Position numbers and translations under genes: made by a program
The notes under the pieces: model-generated
Database searches by the model: none
What the model saw: the letters and a program-made list of their open reading frames with translations, nothing else
Told to the model about the DNA's origin: nothing
Origin: Rostratula benghalensis
Lineage: Eukaryota; Chordata; Aves; Charadriiformes; Rostratulidae
NCBI GenBank assembly: GCA_013399305.1
Contig: VXAI01000192.1
Coordinates: 1,534,354-1,598,353 of the forward strand
Direction: 5' to 3'
Length of the DNA stretch: 64,000 bases
Shown: positions 25,052 to 37,400 of the stretch, one piece after another
How the letters are laid out: every line of letters begins with the position of its first letter
Position numbering within the stretch: position 1 is the stretch's first letter

Positions 25052-26507
25052 CTAATTTATCCATTGCTAGTTTAAGGACAGAAATAATTTTCCAGGCCTT
25101 AAATTTGTTTTAAAAATAATTCCCAAATAGTATAATAATACAACAGCACATATGAGTTTAATGTTACTGAATGTGACAGCAAACATCATTTCACAGTAAG
25201 AAAGACCAGGCCATACTAAAATGCCAGTGTTAGATCAAGGTTGGGTTTCTGGGTCTATGTTGCTAAACAAAAGATTAGGGAATGGTTGCAGGACAGCGCC
25301 AGAGGGCAGAGGAGGAGGAAATTGGTAGGTATTGCATAAAAATAGAAAGCTTTTCAGGGGAAAAAAAGACAAAAAAGCTTTTTACTATAGTTCACTTAAA
25401 AACACTTATTTAGTCTTTTTGTAGATGATGTACTGCTTCAGTAATGCTTTCCTGCACTTTTATTTTTGAAATCACCATAATTTTGTAGCAAAACTAGGTG
25501 TTTTAAAACATCAAAATGTTAAAATATAACATTTCTGCATTAGAAAAAATCTCCCTACTTTTCTTTCCGTTGTATTCACCAGATGATTTTGGTATAGCTC
25601 ATGGGGCACTTTTCTTCATATTTATGGAAAACAATTGCTTGGATTGAATCAAAATTCTCATTTCCTGCTCCTTACAGTATCCTCAGTCTAGGAAGGATGT
25701 TATACAGATGTGAGACTTTTAGATGTGCCAACTCATGCAAAAAGGCTATGTCACTTTTGAAAGAACATCAAGCTAATATTTCAAAAATCTGAAGCAACTG
25801 GGAAGGCATGAGATCAAAAGTTTCTTATGGAGCTTTTCCTCATTTAAGAAATTACTGTTAAATCCTTATAATTATGGTACAATTTGTTACATGAAAGCAA
25901 CTTCCTATTATTTTGTGTTAATGAATAGGAAACATCTTCTGTAACACTGGTATGAAAAAACCAATCTGGATTATTTCAGTGGAGGACGGACACTTTTGGT
26001 TTCTAAATTAAAGACTGGAAGTTATGATATAACAGTAGTATTATTTGCATGAAAAGAGAATCCAGATTTGTTCTCAAAGTCCTGTTCTTCTTGTTCCATG
26101 TTTTTGCTTCCCAGGAAGATTTTATTGCTTAAAATCTTGCAGGTGATCTGTCAGTTCCTTAAGCAGAAAAAAATGTGCTTTGTTTCTTTAGGAGTCTGAG
26201 CACCCACATTCCCGACTATAAATGTCTGGGAGACTATATCATACACCCCACAGTGGATGGACACACATGGTGGATTTTAGGAGAGCTAGACACCTCACTG
26301 GTATTGCTGGCTGCAATTTTATGCAAATTTTTTTTTTTATTCTAGGTAGAGCTGCCTTCTTAATATTCTTCTAGCTAGCATTCATTGTAAAATAAATAAA
26401 TGCAAGAAACCTTTCATAAAACATGGTCTTTGGTACCATGTACTTTCACTATTGAACAAATTGCTTCTGACGTCAATCCATCTAAAGCATTCTCCTGCAG
26501 TCCCTGA
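25052..26507. other. Intron, no recognised element
   Basis: AT-rich intronic sequence. I looked for an upstream partner exon of the candidate locus at 24841-25051 and did not find one with clear splice borders. An octamer-like ATGCAAAT occurs near 26322, next to a poly-T run, of unknown relevance. Confidence 0.4.
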
Positions 26508-26590
26508 ACATCAGGACCCCCAAGTGCTTCTCCTCAGAAGTGCTTCCCAGTAGGGCCACCCCTCACCTATATCAGTGCCCAGCTTTTGCC
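26508..26590 (-). mobile_element. Isolated internal CR1 fragment
   Basis: About 75-80 nt match the internal part of the CR1 copy that starts 400 nt further on (compare 27615-27690). Shared landmarks are CATCAGGACCCCCA, CTTCTCCTCAGAAGTGCTTC and TATCAGTGCCC. There is no 3' tail and no flanking CR1 sequence. Such a scrap without the 3' end is atypical for CR1 insertion and suggests deletion of an older copy, a local duplication or template switching. Confidence 0.8.
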
Positions 26591-26971
26591 TGGCAAAAAG
26601 AAGACTTTATCTTTTAGAACATGGCAAAGAGAGAAGGCCCATGGTTTCGTTTTCCATAGGTTACATTCACTAAGCTTCTTGCCCTGAGGCATCCCTTTGT
26701 GGGTACTCTGGAAATATGAAAGTAGAAATAACTCGATAAACAGGTGGCATCTTCTCTAACCTTAGTGAGATACCAGCTGACATTGTGCATCACCAAAAGA
26801 AAAAATAAGACTGCAAGCCACTGTCCTTAATTTGCTGTGGAGGTAGTAGAACTTTCTTTACTATCTACTTAGTAGGTCATCCTCATGATTTCTGTAGGTT
26901 ACAAACCCTAAAGCAAGCAGTTTCCACTGACCAAGACATCAAGACAACCACACCTCACATAACTCTCAAGT

Positions 26972-27812
26972 CATGGAATCATGGAATTGTCAGAGTTGGA
27001 AGGGACCTCTAGAGATCATGTAGTCCAACTCCCCTGCTAAAGCAGGATTGCCTGAAGCACATTACTCAGGACTGCATCCAGGTGGGTCTTGAAGGTCTCC
27101 AGAGAAGAGGACTCCACAACCTCCCTGGGCAGCCTGTTCCAGTGCTCTGTCACCCTCACTTGAAAGAAGTTGTTTCTCATGTTTGAATGGAACTTACTAT
27201 GTTCTAGCTTGTGGTCACTGACCCTCGTCCTGTCACTGGGAACCACTGAAAAGAGTGCATCTCCATCCTCCTTCAACCCACCCTTCAGATACTTATAAGC
27301 AATAATGAGGTCTCCCCTCAGCCTTCTCTTCTCCAGGCTAAAGAGTCCCAGCTCTCTCAGCCTTTCCTCATAATGGAAATGCTGCAATCCCTCAATTATT
27401 TTGTTGCCATCTGCTGACTCTCTCTAGTGGTTCCCTGTCTCTCTTGAAGTGGGAAGCCCAGAACTGGATGCACTTTTCCAGTTGTGGCCACACCAGTGCA
27501 GAGTAGAGGAGAGAATGACCTCCCTTCACCTACTGGTCTCAGTTGCCAAGATTCCATTGGCCCTCTTGGCGACCAGGGCACATGGCTGGCTCATGGATAG
27601 TTGAATATCCATCAGGACCCCCAGATCCTTCTCCTCAGAAGTGCTTCCCAGGAGGGCCACCTCTCACCTGTATCAGTGCCCGGAATTCTTTCTCCCCAGG
27701 TGCAGAACCCTACACTTGTTCTTGTTGAACCTCATTAGGTTCTTCTCTGCCCAGCTCTCTAGCCTGTCCTGGTTATGCTGGATGGTGGCACAGGCCTCTG
27801 GTGTGTCAGCCA
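26972..27812 (-). mobile_element. CR1 copy, same subfamily as 62108-63052
   Basis: On the minus strand this is an 840-nt 5'-truncated CR1. It carries the end of the reverse-transcriptase region (LNRDRLESWAEKN-like), the [20 protein letters not shown] block, [20 protein letters not shown] and a tail of GTCCAACT, CTAGAGGTCCCTTCCAACTC and CAATTCCATGATTCCATGA. One long frame (27037-27387) remains open. Frameshifts and stops occur nearer the 5' end. The break at about 27812 lies within the LADTPEACA-like segment. Confidence 0.95.
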
Positions 27813-29995
27813 GAAATGTTGTCTTTCATTTGGAAAACACAATGAAAATTGCAATTTTTTTCATGTGTTGCACTTCCAGTTCTTGCCTACATCTCTGTGA
27901 TTTAAGGAGATTGTGTATTAGTATCCCATAGTAAGGAAAAGGCTATTAATAGCTGTCATGAAAACTAATCACACAGTCCAAAATACAACACTGAACTTTC
28001 CAGCTGTAAATATTACAATAGGGTAGAAGCTTGCTGTTCCAGATGCGGAGTTGCCTGTGAGCTGGCAATCTGTGTTTTAACCCTCTGGTGGCTACAGTCA
28101 TTTAGGAGTCAACCCTTGGGCTGCAGTGAGAGCAGAGGACTGGAAATGACATGCAGCTGGTAGAAAGCTCATGTTAAAAACCCAGACAGTAAGAAGAAAG
28201 CTATAGTGGTGACATGAAATGAAAGCCTCTGCATGGCTGCTGTGTAGGGGGTTGTGGGGATTCCCCAAAGGACGGAAGGAAATGTTTACTAATGAGCATT
28301 TTAAAGGGATATGATGCATACAGTGAATTTCTGGAGGTCTGCCATAATGAGTTCTGATATCACTAAGCACACCACTGTGTAATGCTTGTTGATGTTCTGA
28401 TCCTTGATATCCACCAGACTTTTGTCTTGAATTTAGTTGCAGTATTTTTAAGAAAGGAAATAGATCAGTGTCATTCTGGGTAGCTTTTGGGAGGCATTTT
28501 GATTCAGCTGATTTTATCTGCACCCTCCTCATGATGGTCTTGGTTTGTCAAAAATGTGCTTGATTAAGGAATGCATTTTAAAATATGTTTAAACCTGTGC
28601 TGAAATTCTCTCCTGACCTGAGGCCAGGTGCAGCAAAGCCATGCTGGTGGTGTCTCTGCTGGCAGACAGGCCAGCGGGGTACAGCAGCAGGGTGTCCACC
28701 GTCGCTTTGGGCTGCAGCAGCCGTGCTTCTTGATGGGTCTGGCTGCTCTGCCCATCACTGCAGCCTGTTCCCACGCCACAGTGACCGCCAGGTGACCTGT
28801 GTGTCCCACATCCGAAAATAGATTAAATGTACAGCCTCCTTCCAGTTTTAGCTGAGGATGTAAGAGACTTAAAAACACCTTTCTGTGGTTAACCAGAGCC
28901 TTCCCGGGGATGCTTCCTGATCATCGCAGACAGCTGCCCACTCCCTGGGGTGAGATGCTGACATTATTTCATGGAAACTGTGTTACATAAGCCCCAGTAT
29001 TCTAGTTAACTATTTGTATGTCAGACATTCCACTCAGTCTCCAGTGGGAAAAAAACCAACCCACAATGTGCATGCAAAAAGCACATCCTATTTGACACTA
29101 CGATTAAATTTCCACTGGGAAGCAGATATGGGGTCAGGCTGCTACTGACCCTTTCCACATGTTCTCATGTGGGTTGTAGTGAGAAAAGCCTGTTTTCCAT
29201 AAAAGAAATGCTCTAGGATTTTGCTCTTCACAACTTAAAAGGGGCAGCTGATGGAGGGTGAACTGTTTAGACAGAAGTCTACTGTGCATAAATAAAGACA
29301 GACATGGAAGGGGGAGGCAGGCAGCTGTACTCTTAGGAAAGGTGACCTGGTAGCATTCAGGTCACAGGAACGTCTAAAAAAGGCAGGCATCACCCCACCA
29401 CAGTAAGCAACCAGTGCCCCTCATGGAACCTTATTCCTGATTCGCCTGTTGGCATGCAGACTGTGGGACACATCTATCTCACGGCCTTGAAAAGCAGCAT
29501 TTCTGCTGCCCGTATTCAGGACGCTACACATTCTGACACTGCTTTGCCTCAGGCTTAACACTAAGCTGGTGTATTTTTTTAAATCAAGTTCTGGAAGAGG
29601 ACGGTGCATGAAACAGAAGTCATTACTGAACATAAGCCCATTGAAGACTTCTCCTCTGGAGGCAGGAAGCTTTGTGATTCTTAAGACCACAGTGCTATGG
29701 CAGTGCAAAGTCAGGAATGCCAAGTATGTATTTTGGGAGCTGTAAGGCAGCTTAGTAAGAAAGCACTGCCACATCCTTCTCTCTACAAGGTGGGATCAGT
29801 CAAAGCTACACTAATGCTAAAAGGAGAAAGAACAGGTCAGCTTGGAGTACAGTGGTCCCTGGCCAGAAGGGCTTGCAGCAGCAGGCAGTGGACAGGACAA
29901 AGATATTGGTGTGGGGCTGCCTGGAGCGGTATGTGTACAGCACCAAGCATAGCAGACTCGGTCTGAGGAGGACAGCAGCAAAGCAGGTTGAAGGA
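27813..29995. other. Intron, no recognised element
   Basis: About 2.2 kb without CR1. The minus-strand open frame at 28098-28532 (144 codons) is long for this region but has no motif, no splice context and no compositional sign of coding, so it is not called. Confidence 0.4.
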
Positions 29996-30369
29996 AGAAA
30001 AAGCCTAGAGAAGAGAAGGCTTCTCAGAGACCTTATAGCAGCCTTTCAGTAACTTAAGAGGTCCTACAGGCCAGATGGGGAGGGACTCTTTATGTGGGAG
30101 TGTAGTGATAGGGTAGTGGTTTTAAGCTGAAAGAGGTGAGATTTATACTATGTCATTGGAAGAAACTCTTGATTGTGAGGGTGGTGAGGCACTGGAGCAG
30201 GTTTCCCAGAGAAGTTGTGGATGCCCCATCCCTGGAAGTGTTCAAGGCCAGGCTGGATGGAGCTTTGAGCAACCTGCTCTAGCGGGAGATGTCCCTGCTC
30301 ATGGCATGGGGGTTGGAACTTGATGATCCTTAGGGTTCTATCCAACCCTAACCATTCTATGATTCTACG
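29996..30369 (+). mobile_element. CR1 3' end, plus strand
   Basis: A decayed 370-nt CR1 tail antisense to PALM2AKAP2. It begins near GCCTAGAGAAGAGAAGGCTT (the S-L-E-K-R-R block) and passes the GTGGTGAGGCACTGGAGCAG and GTTTCCCAGAGAAGTTGTGG blocks. It ends in CCAACCCTAACCATTCTATG plus ATTCTACG. It is 5'-truncated and frame-broken. Confidence 0.92.
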
Positions 30370-32469
30370 AAATGCAATTTGCCTGTGACAAGATTAGCAA
30401 TGCTGTATAGGTCGGGGAACTAGCTATATATAATATAATATAGCTTAATAAAGTCCCTGTTGCCTTGAATGTTTAACATGCTGTATCAATAGCAAAGAAT
30501 GGAAAACGCTCTTGGCATTTCTCAACAGAAATCTGAGAGATATAAAATGAAGACATACAACAAACTACCTAAGGGAAGTACAATACTCAAAAGACCCATT
30601 TGTATGGAGCAACTGCTATAACAGAAAATATATCTGTTTAATTCTCACAGATACAAGGTGATAAATAGCTCTTAAACAATTATGCAGTGTTCACATGCAG
30701 TAACAGCAGTTGCTTTGTTTTGCTCCAGAAATGTCTTTATATCTGCCTGACCATAGATTATGTTTCTCTCTTCGTTAAGAAGTATATACTACCATTTTGA
30801 CATTTGTGGGGTTAAATGGCATTAGAAAATGATGGCATGCTGTTGGTAATTTCCCTGAGAAGTATTATTCCTTAGGAAATCATTGACTTCATTAAATGTA
30901 AAATGCTTACGGGAATGTATCCATTTCACCATAATCTGACAGGAGATTATCTCAGTATTTTGTTTCTGTGTAGCAGAAACACCTGCTTTTTACATTACTG
31001 TTTAAATTATGAAGAGATAAAAGTATTAAAGTGGTAATGGTGGCAACTTTTCTATCTTATCAAAATAGATGTTTCCAGGAGGTCAGACAGATAACATTAA
31101 TTTCTCTCTTTTGTGAAATTTTTGATAAATTTATTTTTAATCTGTGTTTGAATCAAATGAAATTTCAAAGTCTTGACATTTTCTGTAAAATGGAAATTTT
31201 AAGTTTTGACCCATTCATGTCATTATGTTATGATGCTGCAACTTCATTTATGGCTTCAGCTTTTCATCATCCTTCTATGGTCCACAGAGTCTAAAATTTA
31301 TGCCTTCTGTTCCTCTTCATAGAAATCTATTCCAACTCCAGTAACAGATGAAAATCCACAGTCTGGTTCAGACTGATGAAACAATGTAAAATTATTTGGA
31401 GAATAAAGCTGGAGCTCTGAATGCAAACCAGCAGATTTATTTATGCCTTCAAATAAGAACTCTAAAATAAGTGATTCCAACACAGAAATATTTTGCCAGC
31501 TACCAAGCAGAGAAGGAATGGTAAGAAAACTCCATCATGATTTCAAGTAGTTATACTGGGAGCTAGCAGGCTGGTTTGGACTGGTAGTCCACCCACTTCT
31601 GTGCCTGGTAGTGGCTGTTTCCAGGTATTTAATGGAAATTTGCCAAAAATTCAGGGTCGATTTGCATGCAGAAATGTTTCTTCCTTACCTGCAATGCAAG
31701 AAGTTGGCTCAGGCCTACACTGCAAGAGCCAACACACTTTCCTAAACAATAATTTACTCTGTAAATTCCTGGAGAACCTGCCTCGAATTTTGCAATATAC
31801 GTCACTGTGATGAATCAACAAGTGTGACAAGCTTATTGTTTATAATGCAAAAAATTTGCATTCCCTTGTCACTACATTTTGAATTTCCTGGTTTGGATTT
31901 CACAGTCTGTCATTTGCTCTGGTAAGAAGTGGTTCCTGCTCTCACTTCTGTTTCATTTTAGCACTTCCCTCCTCCAAGAATATTACAGAAACACAGAAGG
32001 CAGTGCAGCTGTCCCCCTTAGCTCAAGCATCTCAACAAAACCCTGTCAAGCCCCTTTTTAAAACTGGGAGCAGAGATCCCCCTGTGGCAATTGGCAACCT
32101 GCTCCATTGCTTCACTGTGCTCACTCTGGGAAAAGGTTTAGGGGAAGAGTGCTGGACTTGTTTTAAAGGTCTGGTCTTTTGGCATTTCAATCAGACTTCT
32201 CCTGCCTTTGGAATTTATTTGCCTCCTCTTTATAGCTATTTTCAAACTACGTGCAGATATTATCACATCCCTGTTCACAGCTCCCTAAATAGCTAGTTGT
32301 CTTTTGCAGGTTGTGTATCTTTGTGATGAGAAGCAGGGAGCAAAGTCTGGGAGGGGGCTGGGTAAAAATGCTGAGCCCCAGTGGCCCAGGAGTCTGTGCA
32401 GGACCTTGATGATCGGCTATGTTGGCTAAACTAGCTCTGTTCCTGATGACTGTGTCTCTGACCTTGCCT
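30370..32469. other. Intron, possible very old LINE trace near 32000-32130
   Basis: Mostly AT-rich sequence with no exon. Around 32000-32130 the phrase GGCAACCTGCTCCATTGCTT with CACTGTGCTCACTCTGGG resembles the minus-strand CR1 3' region, but too little remains for a firm call. Confidence 0.35.
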
Positions 32470-34420
32470 CAGAGACCCAGATCATGGAGGCTCCATAGCC
32501 TTCCCAGGGCTTCACTGTCCTGATCCTTGGAAGGATTTCCCTAATGAATTTTCATTGCCTATACTTAAACTCAGTAGTTGTTGTCCTTTCTACCTGAACA
32601 CAAAGAACTTTCCTTTGCAATGGCCGATGAAGTATTTGTAGATCTACTCTCTGCATTAGACTGAGCAAGCAGTCTTCCCTTGTAGCCCATGTACCCCAAC
32701 AACTTCCATTTTCTCCTCCTAATTTTCTGGCAGTCTGCACTGTACTTCCAGCATAACATTTCAACTGCACATTAATCCAGCTGAGGCCTTATTAATGATC
32801 AGCAGAGGAGGATTTCTTTTATGTCTCATTACCTACATACCAATGTGTCTTTACAGCACAAAATCCTTGACTCACATCCACCTTCTTATTCAACTCTAAT
32901 TCCGACATCCTTTTGAGACAACTGGGCTGACAGCCACAGCCCACCCTGTCTGCACAGTTGGCTATCCCTGACTAAAGGTAAAATTTTGCACTTGTCTTCT
33001 ACTGCATTTTTAAGGCCATCTCTGATCTGTAATCATCGTACTGTTCTTCACTGTGTGCCCCCAGGTTTGATGTGGTCTTCTGGTTTAAGGAATTGACCCT
33101 CTACTCATGTACCTTCTCATCACCCAACGTGTTAACGAGATGATTAAATGGTTTTAGACCCAGGCCCATCAAAACTTTTTTGTTTCAATTTTGACTGGTA
33201 GTTTCTTTCCAGTATTGTATCTGCCTTACAAAAGTTTTGACCAAATCATATTCCTGCCGCTTGTTTGTAAGAGTACCAAAATTTCCTTACTGTCAAGATA
33301 ATTGGCATCCTCAACCGACTCAGAGCTGTAAGGGCTGCTGGCTGCATGTCAAGGAAGCTTATATATTTTGACAGGCCTTATTTGATAAATTCAAGCTGTT
33401 TATAATTCACTGTGTTTTCTTCTAGACAACCACAACTACTTCTCCAAGAACTGTAGTTCAGTTGTTATTCCCTAACTCCTCTTCTTCCTGCCCCATTGGT
33501 AATGTGAAGTGTGACATTTGTTTTTCCTTTGAACAGCCCGTTCCAAGATCTCAAAGAGAAAAGGCTGTGACATTTCTTCAGCCAGTTCTCCAGTTTGGGG
33601 ACAGATATTGCTATGCTCAGAGGAACTGAAAACAGTTGATCAGTCTAGGTACTCTGTTTTTTCCCAGCTTGTTTTTCCCAGTTGTGCTCTGGATATGCAC
33701 CTTGTGTAACTGCATTTGACATATAATTGCAACAAGCCTTTCCAGTGAAGACTGAAGCACAAAATTAAGGCTCTTACCTCAGTTTCATCTATTGTCTTTC
33801 TTCTCTGCGGAACAGGAGATTAACATTTTGCTTTCTCCTCTCTCTCTCCCAGTAAGGCTGTAAGGCTGCCACAGAATTGTTTCCTATTGTACAGTACAGG
33901 ACACATTGTGCCTCTGCCTTTTTGGGTTTTGTCCTTGCATGCTTTTGCAACTCTGTTCAAGTTATGCTTAGAGATCTGAACTAATTTTCATTTTCTGTGA
34001 ACTTTCTTCTTTGCTTAAAACCAAGGAAAAGCCAGTTATTTAGAACAGTGAGTCTCTTACTACACCTCTTACCTTTCCTCTGAGCCAGTTTGTTCTTTCA
34101 CTATCATTCACCTTATATAGCTCCTCTATCCAAAGCTTTCAGTTTGAATATTCTTGAGTTTACTGAAATCTGCCAACCCCAAATCCATTCTTTTTAGTTT
34201 GCTTTTCCATTTGTAAATCACTGAAATGGTAATTTCACAGTCATCCTAGAGGGTCCCTAATCTTTTCATCTTGGGGGGTCTTTTGACATGGACTTTTCGC
34301 TCTGGTGTACATACAGCTCATGAATGTCCTCCTTCTGCATAGTTAGCTAAAAAGATGAGGTCATGCTCCAAAGATTTCCTCCTCTGTGCAAGGTGAGGTT
34401 AAGATGATTATGACTACTTT
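32470..34420 (-). mobile_element. Ancient, heavily decayed CR1-type LINE, about 1.9 kb
   Basis: On the plus strand a succession of antisense CR1-type landmarks can be followed in the expected order. They are a CATGGAGGCTCCATAGCC block with CCTTCCCAGGGCTTCACTG near 32485, TTTTGCACTTGTCTTCTACTGC near 32985, and the CTGACTGGTAGTTTCTTTCC-like stretch near 33190. After these come TTTCTTCAGCCAGTTCTCC near 33575, CAGTGAAGACTGAAGCACAA near 33745, and ACTGAAATCTGCCAACCCC near 34165. This covers the 3' region and much of ORF2 up to the linker between endonuclease and reverse transcriptase. No frame survives. Divergence is far greater than in the other copies, so it predates the main avian CR1 activity. 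Boundaries are approximate. Confidence 0.6.
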
Positions 34421-37400
34421 TTTTTTTTTTTAATAAACAGGGTTTTTTAATTACTTGCTCTTCCTTTAAGTGTCTCTTCTACTGGACCTGTCAGAGAATA
34501 TTACTAGTTAGATGAATTTGAGAATGGTGAGTGAGTCCCAGAATCTTTTCTATTATAATTAGGATATCATAGAGGCTTTTGGTTAGGAGAAAATTAAAAT
34601 GCAAAAGCTATTCTTCCCTCAGTCAAACCATGGCTTCTTTTTAGATAAGCAAACAGCGAAGCTACAAGAATGCTAATCAATTTGGGACACGAAGAACAAA
34701 GACTTTCCCTCTCTTCTGCAAATCTACCCTCCCACTTAATTAAAAAATAAGGTCCCTTGGGAAGATAGTGAGGAAAAAGAGGCAAGTGGAGAGCAGAAGT
34801 AGTAAGAGTCGGAGAAGAAGCCTGTGCTGAAACAGAAGGAGTAATTTTGACATTTCCTGATCCCTTCTGTAATTAAAGAATCAACCCTGTACCATCTGTG
34901 ATACATTTTTCTCGATTAATAGGATTGGTCTGTGTAGTCTGGCCCCCTCCAGCCATGCTCACACAGGCTGGGCTATGCCTGAAGTCCATTGTGATCCCTG
35001 CTCAGTGAGCACAGATGATGTAGCCAACAGATAACAAAGGTCTGCAGTGCCACCCAGTAAAACTCATGGGCACGGGTATGCAAGTCCTCCCCTTTGGGAT
35101 CCCTGGCATGAAAGGAGGCAGAGAGGCTGGTGCTAAAGCATGGAAAATCTTCTTGCACTCCCCAGTGCTTACTCTGCCAGAGAGGACAAGAGCATACCTG
35201 CCTATGGCCCCTGGGAGCAGTAGGTAGAGTGGGACAGGGAGATAGGGGGGACCACATCACTGACAAGTGTGGAGAGGTGAGAATGTGCAGAAGGACCTTA
35301 AGGAGGGCTTTGCTGTGGAGCCATGCCATGTTGTTGTTCAGTGAGAAGAAGAGGTATCAGCAGTGAAAGAGGACTGCAGGAACATAAACGTTACCTACAG
35401 ACACACCTGCTTGCCTTCAGGTTACCTGTAAGGCAGGTCACCTTTCTGGGATGTGAGAGGGGAGAAATCTGCAAAAAAACCAGCAGCTTCCCACAAGCCC
35501 TTTGAATCACAGTGTTGAAGAAGGTGTCAAACTCTTAAAATATAACAATGAACTAAAGCTGAAACTAGAGGCTTCGCAGGAGGGGAAAAATGGATATGAA
35601 CAGCATAATTAAGAGAGGGAAAGCTGTGGGAGCTCTTAAAGACTGGGCAACTTTAATAACCCTGAGAGCTATAAATCCTTACGATTCACCCTACCAACAA
35701 GACGCTAAATCCACCCAACTGCAGCAGAAAGGGAATGCTTTTCTGTTCCTTCCCCTGCCTCTCATATTCCCGGGCTGCTGTGGAGAGGGAAGGGACAATT
35801 AATATTTTATCTTCTAATGAATAAGTGGTACATGCTCCTTAGGCTGCATTTCAGATGTCTCACAGGCAGTATCTACTGCATGAAATCAGCCTGGCCTTGA
35901 ACATCAGAAGTGGGGCTGACCATTACAGAGCAGCTCCTTACAGCATTGGGAGCTCCTGGAGCACTTTTTGTGATTTTGGAGGTGGTGCTTTTTCACTTCA
36001 CCTTAGTTCTCCTAGGGAAGCTCTCTTCTCTGCCTGCAAAGGTTTCCCAGTTCTTTATTAAAGTTAAATTTTCATCCAGCAAAAACTGGACCCTTGCTCT
36101 CCAGAAAAAGCTGGAGAAAACGTAACCCTCATTATGCAAACCCCCTCAGCACAGTCTCTCAAAAAATAATTCAGCATCCCTGGGGCAAATGGACACATTA
36201 ACACACTTTGTACACTCTGGGCTATTTCCCAGCTAGAATTCCTCCCACAGTAGACACAAACCACCACTATTTCTTTTAAAGACACTTCCCTGTGAAGGAA
36301 AGAAAATCTTCAAATAATTATGTCAGGTTGGACCATATCCAAAATACACGTGTTCAGATGAAGGTAATCATTCCTTCTGAAATACGCAGTTCTACAAATT
36401 GTTCTCAGCTTGTAGACCAGCATGAACTTTTCACCAGTAAATCATAAAGTAGGGAATTTAGGTAAAAGCAAGATTCTCCATGTCCCACTTTACTGCCTAG
36501 CTTCTAAAACAAAAGCTTCCTGTATCAAAAATTCAGATTAATCCAACCTATATTTGCGAAAGGGATAACTTGCCCTGAATATCTATGGGCAAAATCGGTA
36601 TATTTCTGGTGACTACAGCTTCTGAGAATCTCTGCACAATTTTTTTGTGTCAACGAGTAAAAAATTTCATATATTTCAAAGCATACTTCCATGAAAAAGG
36701 TCAGATCTCCACAGCACATATTGTTGCCTTAATTATCATCCTTTGAAAAAATGTAATTTGTGTTTAGAAAAAGGAGTAAAATGCCCACTTACAACTTGTT
36801 TTCAGCTTGATTCATGCATAGTCATTTAGGCTATGTATATGTCAAATACAAGAAGCAGTTCAGCCAGAGGTTACTAAGCACAATTTACCTCTTTCCTAAT
36901 GCAACACCAGCTACCACTATTACTTTCTTTTACTGCACTGAGAGCTTTTCAGCTCAGTAGCGTGAAAAGCAAAGACTAAAGAAGAAAGAATCAACTTTCA
37001 GGAATGCTGTGTCATTGCACCAGGACTTTCAAATGTCTTCCCCTTTGGGAGATGAAATGGCCCAGCAGGGGCTGCTAGCACAGAAAATATCAATACATTC
37101 CTCATCTTATTCGAGATGCCAGGATGATCTTTGCAGTCTGTACTAATGCAGTGTTAAGACAAGCCACTTAATGAAGCTGTGAAATGATTCAATACCACTG
37201 CTCTTAATGACAAAAAAGACATTTGCAGAATAGGTAATTTTGCCGTTACCCCCTACAGACACTACAGATGACAGTACTGAAAATAAGTAATATAAGACAC
37301 AGTACTTTCCTTCAGGTGTTCTGTTTCATGTCCATTCCTGTATAAGAATACTGTTGATCTGGTAACCTTCCAAAAGAAAAGTTGCATTATTTTGTTTGCA

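Noticed and set aside
28098..28532. 144-codon minus-strand open frame
   Set aside because: No motif, no splice context and no family resemblance; treated as chance.
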